Notes under the pieces: model-generated
The model's input: only the letters and a program-made list of their open reading frames with translations
The model's database searches: none
What the model was told of the DNA's origin: nothing
Translations under genes and position numbers: made by a program
In this document: positions 55,960 through 64,000 of the stretch, in pieces
How the letters are laid out: every line of letters starts with the position of its first letter
How positions within the stretch are numbered: the first letter of the stretch is position 1
NCBI GenBank assembly: GCA_954871525.1
Contig: OX940868.1
Coordinates: 30,562,056 to 30,626,055, forward strand
DNA from: Parietaria judaica
Taxonomy: Eukaryota > Streptophyta > Magnoliopsida > Rosales > Urticaceae
Reading direction: 5' to 3'
DNA: 64,000 nucleotides

Positions 55960-58900
55960 TTATTGGTCAATCCAGTGGTTGAAAAGCAAGATGATGTAGA
56001 GAGGCACGTTCACGGCGGCAATGATGGCGAGCATTAGCAATGTGCGCAACACTCTCTGGATCACAATCTTCCTCCACCACCTGTTGCCCCTCTGTGCCAC
56101 CCGACTCATATCCACGCTCACACTCTCCTCACATTCCTCCGCATTATTATTCTTCCGGGCCGCCGCTCGAATTACCGCGCTGCCCCTGAAACCACACGCG
56201 GTTACTTACTACATCGAAACTCCGAGCAGAGAGCGGAGGAGTGCTTAAAGATACCTTTCGGGATTCGTGTCGCTCGAGCGGGATGGTTTGGGAGCGGTTC
56301 TGGCTTTCTTGACTAAGTGCATCGATCCCTCGGCGTCCCAGATCATCTCGTACTCGGCGTCCGGATCTTCGTTTTTCTCTTTTGTTACGCTGAAAGCAGC
56401 GCCCAGAAGCTCTTTTCCGTGGGTTAGGAGATCTCTTGTTTCGTGCCAAAAACTCGTGCTGCTCGTCGGCCAGAGCAGCAGAGCGAGAAGGGTGAAAATA
56501 AATAGTGCAATATACCTGAAGAAAAAACCCGAAAAAATCAGTTCCTGAAGCATCCGTTTTTGAGAACCCGAATTTGGGGGAATCTGTGGTAAGACCAACC
56601 AGAATTCGAGTAGAACTGATCCAAAGTATATGGTAATTGAAAAATCTGAATTTATGGGATATTCCGTAACTCCGACCAGTATGCGTTGAAATTTGGAATA
56701 GAACCAGCTCCCATAAACCCGGATTTCGAATAACCACCAAACTTGTAATCAAAGTATAAGAAAATAGTGGCTGGAACTCCAGGAATTAGAGAAACTTACC
56801 ACATATATATGTAAAGTTGCGTAGGAAGAAAACACAACTGAGCTCTCACGGCTTCATTGGGAGTTGAAGTGTTCGGAAGTACGAAATTACTAACAGACAG
56901 CAACATGAACGACGGGAACAGATTTCCCTGTTGCCAACTGATGGTCCCCACAGTGTGCTGCAGAAGACGGTTGTTACGGTGGGCCCTTTAGTAGAGAGCT
57001 TCATCGAGCAAAAAAAGAAAATGTGGATCCTTACCTCAGTCACCGGCCCGGATGTTGACGCATGAATTACAGTGCACTGATCATGATCGTGACCCGACAA
57101 GACAAGTACCTGTGTGAGTGTTAGGAAGTACTTATTACTGATTGAGAAACTTTAGAAGACACTTCAAAGTGAACGAGATATTAAATTCTTACGGGCTTGA
57201 GCAACTCTAGTAAGAAGTCTGATGACTCATCGGAGACGTAATTCTGGTATCTGTTTATTGAATAGAGGTTAAACCAAAATCATGAATAATAACAAGCAAT
57301 TAAATGTGCTATCTGGGTTAGTTCACAAACCTTATTTCTCCATTAGTGGTGCGTGAGATTCGCTTCACAAAAGGAAAAAAAAAAAACATTATTCTTGCGT
57401 AAATTTGTCAAATGAGCAAATGGATATTTTGAGAATGATTGGATTATAAATACCTGATTGATAACTGGAGTGTTACGGTTCGGGCCGCAGTCCGTCTGGT
57501 CAGGTCGGTACAAAGGAATATGTGTCAATAAGACTCTGGGATATAGTTGAGCATCTACAAAATAGAAAATAAATATTTGAATAAGGATAATATCGTAAAA
57601 ATGAGCATAACAATAGTGAACCAGCATGAGTGTGGTGAATATACCAAGGGAAACATTCTTGACAAAATCCAGAGGCGAGGAAACTGGATCTTTTCGATTG
57701 CGTGCTGTCGAATACATATTATTGTTATTTGCGAGTACAAAACAGTAATACCCAATCGGCAAACACTGCGGTCTAGAATACATATTATTGTTTTCTTTTT
57801 CAATTTAATCGTAACTATGAAGAGATATAATTGCTATTTGAACTCACATCAATTGCTATTACATCCTAACCAAAGAGGTAGAACATAACTATACTGATTG
57901 CTAACAACTTTTACCATCTATAGTTTGGGCATCAATCGCGATAAACTCAACTTTTCCGGCTACAAAACGATAGTTCCTTTTTCCAAACTCCTTTTCAAAG
58001 CGACTGACAACCTGTAGAGGAAATTACCAAAAATATCAGTTGTCTAGACACTTCAACTTCCTAATTTTGATGCACTGTGGCACTCAAAAACCCGTGAAGG
58101 GTGATATGAAGTATGAACAGATTTACCTCTGACCTATGAGCGTTGATATATTCGTAGCCAATGTCATGGTTTCCCGATAGGAAGTGAACTTGAACATCCC
58201 TGTGCTTTCTTTGCATGTCAAGACCGAATATGTGTTTGAAACGGCTTAATGATTCCTGCCATCTGATTGGACAAGAATTTCAAGGGGTTTTACCATTTAA
58301 CAGGATAAAAATCGAGATTCAAAATTCTAGACCTTAAGTGAATCGTTAAACCAAAATGGTTATTTCAAGCTTAATACTATAAAAAGACACAAGGCATAAG
58401 GATTCTTACTCTTCATCTGACAAATAAGGACCTCCATCGAAGTGATCGCCTAAATGCAAAATCACGTCCGGCTTGAACGGGAGGATCGAGGAAATGAAAG
58501 CACGGCGCATGTATAAATCGGTGTAAAATTGAACAAATTCCAAAGCAAATGACTTCGGAGCAAGAGGAAGCGATGTTTTATCCATAACCTGTATGAGTTT
58601 TAAAAAGACAACTAAACATTCAGAAGAGAAAAATAGATTGGATTAATTAATAACACAAATAGCAATTCAGAAAATGTGTTAACCTGTGGGTCTGCAATAA
58701 CAGCAATTTTAACATAATCGTTCGGCTTCCTCGCTCCATCCACCTGAATTCGCAGTCAACTGTTCATTAGCGCAATCGGTCTAGCAGCCTCTAGAAATCC
58801 AGTTAATATATTTCTTTACAAGCTTAGAACTCGAGCTTACCCGAGCTCAAGCTCATACGAATCTACAGATGATAGAGTCATCAATTACGACTAAATCCGC

Positions 58901-59364
58901 AGTTAAAGATTGGTCATTGTTGTGTGTGGATTAAATTTAACGACTCATCTAAATTCTTGATCGAGTTCCTACTTTCCAGTCTAACCCAGTTCATACGACG
59001 AACAATCTACTGTCAATCAACAAACGAAATGCATAAATCTCGAAACGCAAACAGTTCAACGAGACTCGTAACAGGCATTGACACAGCTTTAGAGGTCAAA
59101 TCGCAGAACACAGTCTAACTGGATTGAGCTTCTTTAGCCCGCGCGCATTCCAGATCTCCGACGGTCGACTCCTAATCAGCGACTCGGAAACCAGAAAACC
59201 CTAGATCCACACCAAAAACGATCGAAGCTTACCGTGGAGTCGCGAAGAAGGTGAGGCCATGAGCAGGACGAGAGGGAAGGAAGCCAGAAGGCGATCATTT
59301 CGCCGTAGAGGATCGTCGCCGCCCATGCGAGGCACAGTATCACAGTGAGCTCTCTCTGCTTCAT
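55960..59364 (-). CDS. Cdc1/PGAP5-type metallophosphoesterase (MPPE1-like)
   Basis: Predicted ER membrane metallophosphoesterase. Animal and yeast relatives act on GPI-anchor glycans. Thirteen exons fit: 59233-59364, 58684-58743, 58410-58588, 58127-58262, 57915-58011, 57645-57704, 57454-57554, 57331-57362, 57193-57250, 57035-57109, 56800-56957, 56255-56515 and 55960-56185, totalling 524 residues. Motifs in order: IADPQ (Asp about 62), LGDHFDGG (Asp about 112), SGNHD, LLTHIPLYRPDQ and SGHDHDQC, the metal-ligand set of calcineurin-like phosphoesterases. An N-terminal hydrophobic segment (about 7-30), one near IALFIFTLLALLLW and a C-terminal one near LMLAIIAAVNVPLYIILLF predict membrane anchoring. 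The last exon was chosen because its frame restores the family C-terminus. Without splicing at 56255 the frame would stop at 56245. Enzyme activity in plants is inferred. Confidence 0.88.
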
Positions 59365-60511
59365 CTCTCTCCTCCTTCTCCATTCTTCGCGCTGCTACGT
59401 TACCGTATTTGTATGTTTCTCTCTCCTCACCTGTTGTTTGTCGTTTTCTTAAGCTTCGGAAAGTCAAAGCTTGACTTTACTCAATGCTTTTCTTTATAGT
59501 TGTAGTCTCCTACTCTCCTCTAAAGACTGGAGTCTAGTTTTTTTGACAGCTGGAGTCTAGTTATAAAACAGAAGAAACGGAAGAAGATCAGGGAAAGTAA
59601 CTGAAAAACCGTTGATCCTAACTGATTCGGACATATCAAGGAAAGCAACTTAAAAAACCGTTGCTCATAACTGAACTTCTGGGTTTTCTAAAAAATCCGG
59701 AATTTCAATTCTTTTTCGTCGGTATGTTTAAAATCTACCAAATTTGTCTACTTTATCATAGCTAATTGAGGTTGGCCGTTGGATCTCGATTAGTTAAGAA
59801 TTTTTAGTCTTTTTAAATGAAATTCCATTTTTGCTGCCGGGGTTCTTAGTTCCGTTTTTTTTTTTTTTTTTTTCTTTCTTAAATCTATTATCATATTAAA
59901 AAATAGAATCCAGAAATCAGATTCTTTTTCGTTCCGATTCCTGAGTTCTAATTATTTTGTAATGGCTAATTGAAGTTGGCTGTGATCTCGATAACTTAAC
60001 TATTTAAATTTTATAAATTCCGAATCCGATATTCCAAAATTCCTGTTTTACTTCGGAATCGGGATTCAAAATTCCATGTTGTTCCTTTGAATTTAAACTA
60101 AAAGAGGCAGAATTCCATATTTATCACATTAAAAGCATTGAGAGTCGAGACAAGCACTGAGTTATAATAATCTCCATACCAAGATAAGATCTTTTCTTCA
60201 AAGAGAACACAGTTCTGATCTAATTACAAGCCAAATTTTTAATATGTGAAAAAAAATGGTTTCTTTGTCTTCAGTAGTCAAGACAAGTGTAAAATGTTCA
60301 ATATATTAACACTGATTATTATCATTGTACATAGTTTAATTCAAGTCACACCTTCTTTACAAGAAGAAAAACTTCCGACGCCTGGATTCCCGCGTTAACC
60401 GGACGAAACTCCATCCAAGAGAAGCTTCAAAAACCAAACATATATATATATAGATGGACAAACAAAAAATAGATATAGTTGATTTTTCTCTGTGCAAAAG
60501 CTGTATGCAAA
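59365..60511. other. Spacer between the phosphoesterase and PSY1R-like genes
   Basis: Promoter of the phosphoesterase and 3' flank of the receptor kinase (both on the minus strand). Contains a long poly-T run (about 59858-59876) and two related blocks, 59685-59830 and 59910-60015 (TTCTTTTTCG, GCTAATTGA + GTTGGC, ATCTCGAT). Confidence 0.55.
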
Positions 60512-63500
60512 TTACACGTTCTCGCCGTTACAACCACCGTCTCCCACATTGTTGAGCCAGTGCACAACCTCCTTGATGCTCGGCCTCTTGAACGGGTTGT
60601 GGTTCACGCACATGCACGCCACGTCCAGCACCCGCCCCATCTCCTCCTCGAACCCCTTCCCCCGCAGGAGCGGGTCGAACACCTCGCTCTGCTTCCCCTC
60701 GCCCCGCATCTTCACCACCCACGCGACGAGCTCGCGCGAGACGCGCGGCTTGAAAACCTCGACGGGCCGCTTTCCCGTGAGGAGCTCGAGCATCACCACG
60801 CCGAAGCTGTACATGTCGCCGCGCAGCGTGGCCACCCAGGCCTGCCCATACTCGGGCGGTATGTAGCCGAGGGTGCCGACGAGATCGGTCGTTACGTGCG
60901 TCTCGTAAGGCAGGATCAGCCGAGAGAGGCCGAAGTCGGCCACATGGGCCTTGAAATCCTCGTCGAGCAGGATGTTGCTGGACTTGATGTCTCGGTGGAC
61001 GATGTGGGGCTCGCAGATCTCGTGCATGTAGGCAAGCCCGAAGCTCGCGCCTTGCAGGATTTTGAGCCGGGTAGGCCAGTCGAGCTGCGAGGGTCCGTCG
61101 GGTTTTTCGTGCAGCCAGAAATCGAGGCTTCCGTTCTCCATGTAGGAGTATATGAGGATCCGGAATCCGTCGTGGACGCAGTAGCCTTGGAGGGAGACGA
61201 GGTTCTCGTGTTGGGCCGTGGATAGAGCTTCGACCTCGGCTTTGAATTCCCGCTCCATTAGCCCTAAGTCACCGGAGAGCTTCTTGATGGCGAGTTTGGT
61301 CCCGTTTGCCAGAGTCGCCTTGTAGACGAGCCCGAACCCACCACAGCCAATGATGTTAGCTTGGTTGAAGTTGTCTGTGGCCTTCAGGATCTCAACGAGG
61401 CCGAGGTCTTTGATCTCGGCCGCTGCGTCAGAGAACAGCACCACAATGCTCGCGTCATGCTCCATCTCGGGCACGACCGCGTTTGAGTTGCTGGATATCG
61501 TGTCGAAGTCGATCTTGTCGCTGTCGCCACGGGGAAGGATCCTTCTCGTGGAGAAGACCCATAGAGCAAACCCCAATGTGATGATGAAGGCTGCGCCGAA
61601 GCAAGCTCCGGCCACGACTCCGGCGAGGAGCTTCTTGCTAGGTTTCCGGTGAGTTGGGGTCGCCGGGGAGGAACACGAGCGTAGTCCAGCCTGAAGGCCA
61701 CAGAGTCCCAGGTTTCCCTCAAAGCTCGAGCGGCCAAATGTGTCGAACTGGCTGCCGGATGGCACCGGTCCTGTGAGGTCATTATATGCCACGCTGAAGA
61801 ACGACAAGAAGTGCAGACCTCTTAGGGAAGACGGAATTTCTCCGGTGAGATGGTTCCGTGATAAGTCCAATCGCTCCAAGTTAGTTAAGTTGGAGAGTTG
61901 ATCGGGGATCGAGCCACTGAAGCTGTTGTTGTTAAGCTCCAAGACGTGAAGAAACTTCAATTGTCCGATTTCCACTGGAATTTTTCCGGTTAGGTTATTT
62001 CCGCTGAGGTATATCGCTGGTGGAAGATTCGAAAGCTGATTATACTGCTGATTGGTGGCATTGTTCGGCATTACAAACACGGGAAGCTCCAAGTAGTTCC
62101 GAGGCTTCGATGGCCCGGAAGTCAGCGCTGGAAGACCGCAAAGCTCGAGAGGAAATCCGCCAGAGAGCAAATTTGTGTTCAAATCCAAGTAGAACAAGTT
62201 TGAAAAGCTTCCCAACCAGCCCGGAATCTGCCCAGTCAACCTGTTGACCGACAAATCCAGCACCTGGAGGTTCTTCAGCTTGGCAATCCAAACCGGAAAT
62301 TTCCCTTTGAGCGAACAACCGCCAATCCCGAGGACGACAAGGCTCGGAAACTCGTCGGCCTCCACAACGCCCTCGTCCTGAGGCATGTCCTCGTGCCAGA
62401 AGTTCTTGGACATAACCAGAGTGGTCAGAGTTTTGCTCTGCTTGAGAATGGCGAGCGCTCCGGTGAGGTTGCTGAAGCTGTTGTTCGAGACGGTGAGGAA
62501 CGACAGCGACGTCAGATTCAGAACCTCCGGCGAGATTTGGCCCCGGAGATTATTCGCGGCGAATCTCACGGCCGTGAGAGACTTACACTTGTACAGGCTC
62601 GCCGGAATCTCGCCGGTGAGGTAGTTGTTGCCGAGGTCAAGCGTCGACAGCAGTTGGAGGTCGGAGAAGTCAAGGCCGGAGATATCGCCAGTGAGAGCGT
62701 TGACTCGCAAATTCAACGTCGACAGATTGGTCAAATTCGAAATGGAAGCCGGAATCTTACCAGTCAGGCTGTTGATGTGAAGAAGAAGCTTCTCGAGCTT
62801 CCCCAACCGTCCGATTTCGCCGGGGATCGGACCGGTGAGCTGGTTGGAGAAGAGCTCTAGGGTTTGGAGCCGGAGAAGCTTGACGACTCCGTTTCGTATC
62901 GGTCCAGAGAGGTTGTTCACCGGCAAGGAGATTTGCGTCAGCGAAACGACGTCGTAGAGCTCGTCGGGAATCGGTCCGACGAGGTTGTTGAACCCCGCAC
63001 GGAAGATCTCGAGCTCGGAGCAGTCCCTGATTCCGGCGGGAATCTCGCCGGAGAACTCATTGAAAGAGAAATCGGAGGATCGCAGCCTCGGAGATTGGGA
63101 GCAGAAGTTAGGGATTCGACCGGAGAGGCTGTTGTTGCTGACGTTGAAGCTCGCGAGCGAGGGGCTGAGCAGGGCCTTGGGGACCGGACCGTCGAAGAGG
63201 TTGCTCGAGAGGTCGATCGTACGGAAATCCATGGCGGACAGCGAGGAGGAGGGCAATCCGCCATGGAAGCGGTTGAAGCTCAGGTCGAGCACCCGCAGGC
63301 TCTTCAGGACGGCGAAGAACTCCGGCGGCAGCGAGCCGTAGAGAGAGTTGCGCGAGAGGTTGAGCTCGGCGAGGCGCGAGAGGTTCGTGAAGGTCGGGAA
63401 CACCATGGCCTTGAGCTCTCTGGAAGGGAGGTGTAGCCCGATCACGCCATTCTCGTCGCAGCGAACCCCCTCCCAGTCGCAGCAATCCGACGAGTTTCCC

Positions 63501-63664
63501 CACTCGAGCGGAGCCGGGGACGAGAGGTTCGCGAAGAAGGCCATGAGCGAGTCTCTCTCGACCTCGTCGCAGACGCTCGCCGCGAAGCTCCCCAGCAGAG
63601 CCGGCCACAGGGAGAGAACCAGAACAGAGAGCACGGCGAGCTTCATCGAAGAAGAAGACTCCAT
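60512..63664 (-). CDS. PSY1R: PSY1R-like LRR receptor kinase
   Basis: Intronless 1050-residue receptor kinase of LRR subfamily X, closest to the tyrosine-sulfated glycopeptide receptor PSY1R. A signal peptide (about 1-29) precedes the N-terminal Cys pair region (SDCCDWEGV) and about 20 LRRs. These are interrupted by an island near residues 540-570, as in PSY1R/PSKR. A transmembrane helix lies near 679-703. The kinase has GCGGFGLVYK, ATP-binding Lys794, HRD at 890-892 (RD kinase), DFG Asp910 and GTLGYIPPEY. It is predicted to perceive a sulfated peptide at the plasma membrane and to promote growth. The start was placed at the first ATG (63664), with good context (ACCATGG); the codon frame stays open upstream but without ATG. 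PSKR-type paralogy is possible, but the insert and length favour PSY1R. Confidence 0.88.
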   Translation of the reverse strand: MESSSSMKLAVLSVLVLSLWPALLGSFAASVCDEVERDSLMAFFANLSSPAPLEWGNSSDCCDWEGVRCDENGVIGLHLPSRELKAMVFPTFTNLSRLAELNLSRNSLYGSLPPEFFAVLKSLRVLDLSFNRFHGGLPSSSLSAMDFRTIDLSSNLFDGPVPKALLSPSLASFNVSNNSLSGRIPNFCSQSPRLRSSDFSFNEFSGEIPAGIRDCSELEIFRAGFNNLVGPIPDELYDVVSLTQISLPVNNLSGPIRNGVVKLLRLQTLELFSNQLTGPIPGEIGRLGKLEKLLLHINSLTGKIPASISNLTNLSTLNLRVNALTGDISGLDFSDLQLLSTLDLGNNYLTGEIPASLYKCKSLTAVRFAANNLRGQISPEVLNLTSLSFLTVSNNSFSNLTGALAILKQSKTLTTLVMSKNFWHEDMPQDEGVVEADEFPSLVVLGIGGCSLKGKFPVWIAKLKNLQVLDLSVNRLTGQIPGWLGSFSNLFYLDLNTNLLSGGFPLELCGLPALTSGPSKPRNYLELPVFVMPNNATNQQYNQLSNLPPAIYLSGNNLTGKIPVEIGQLKFLHVLELNNNSFSGSIPDQLSNLTNLERLDLSRNHLTGEIPSSLRGLHFLSFFSVAYNDLTGPVPSGSQFDTFGRSSFEGNLGLCGLQAGLRSCSSPATPTHRKPSKKLLAGVVAGACFGAAFIITLGFALWVFSTRRILPRGDSDKIDFDTISSNSNAVVPEMEHDASIVVLFSDAAAEIKDLGLVEILKATDNFNQANIIGCGGFGLVYKATLANGTKLAIKKLSGDLGLMEREFKAEVEALSTAQHENLVSLQGYCVHDGFRILIYSYMENGSLDFWLHEKPDGPSQLDWPTRLKILQGASFGLAYMHEICEPHIVHRDIKSSNILLDEDFKAHVADFGLSRLILPYETHVTTDLVGTLGYIPPEYGQAWVATLRGDMYSFGVVMLELLTGKRPVEVFKPRVSRELVAWVVKMRGEGKQSEVFDPLLRGKGFEEEMGRVLDVACMCVNHNPFKRPSIKEVVHWLNNVGDGGCNGENV

Positions 63665-64000
63665 GGTTTTGGGGTTTTTCCGAGTTCTGGGCAACTGGGC
63701 AAAGCTAGTCGATGGTGACTGATAAGGTGATCGTCGGCTTGAGGATCATAATGAGAGAGGGGTCAAACGCAAGTTGGGTTTGTTCTCGACGAGGAAGACG
63801 AAGACGACGACGAGAGAGCTTCCATGTGAAGATGAAGTCCCTGGAGAGTGTCATCTGGGTTGGTCCGTGGAGCTCCCAAGAACCTCCATTGACTCTCGGA
63901 ACAGGAAGAGAGAGAAGGGAAATGGGAAGTGACGTTGATGGAGGAAATGATAAATATTAATGAAATCCTTTGAAAAGCGTTTACTTTGGTTGTGGGCGGC
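63665..64000. other. Leader and upstream region of the PSY1R-like gene
   Basis: 5' untranslated and upstream DNA of the minus-strand receptor gene, GA/CT-rich to about 63920. No other gene. Confidence 0.5.

Noticed and set aside
60479..61225. 248-codon plus-strand ORF
   Set aside because: It is antisense to the kinase domain of the PSY1R-like gene, GC-rich and without recognisable similarity; a shadow of the real frame.
1..64000. tRNA, rRNA or other classical RNA genes
   Set aside because: I looked for T-loop words (GGTTCGAATCC type) and found no candidate with matching cloverleaf context; a tRNA search program would settle it.

Overview
This is nuclear DNA of a dicot-type flowering plant. 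The genes are split by short GT-AG introns, the spacers are very AT-rich and full of foldback elements and LTR pieces, and several families are plant-specific (P3A proton ATPase, PSY1R-type receptor kinase, ROT4/DVL peptide, TSJT1/DUF3700). The species cannot be named from the sequence. Exon models below were built by eye from reading frame, splice dinucleotides and remembered family sequences; each model gives an integral, in-frame codon count.

Layout. 1-840: end of an LTR (Ty3/gypsy type), directly abutting a beheaded eIF3c-like gene (871-3023, +). 5011-7454 (+): OBL1-type oil-body/triacylglycerol lipase, 5 exons. 8081-13140 (-): complete 21-exon P3A H+-ATPase of the AHA10/PH5 type. 16100-18884 (+): an unusual 8-exon gene whose first three exons encode a TSJT1/DUF3700 protein and whose last five encode three MYB repeats, all in one frame. 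About 19.3-44 kb: a large tandem duplication. Each unit carries a decayed ApgM-type phosphoglycerate mutase pseudogene and an intact RING-H2 E3 ligase gene on the - strand, followed by repeat-rich DNA. 44-53 kb: gene-poor, with foldback elements, a 1.45-kb TIR element, long AT and TTA microsatellites and an LTR-like block. 53423-53608 (+): ROT4/DVL small peptide gene. 55960-59364 (-): 13-exon Cdc1/PGAP5-type metallophosphoesterase. 60512-63664 (-): intronless PSY1R-like LRR receptor kinase.

Most interesting points. (1) The TSJT1-MYB chimera joins two unrelated families exactly at an intron, in frame. (2) The tandem duplication is discordant: the gene-bearing half is almost identical between units while the other half differs by several percent. 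Unit 2 lacks a 3.5-kb segment, with its joint inside a 120-bp direct repeat. (3) Both phosphoglycerate mutase copies share the same inactivating lesions, so decay came before duplication (or the copies were homogenised). (4) An LTR end sits inside eIF3c coding sequence.

The genes are ordinary single plant loci rather than a cooperating cluster. I see no operon-like or defence-island logic.
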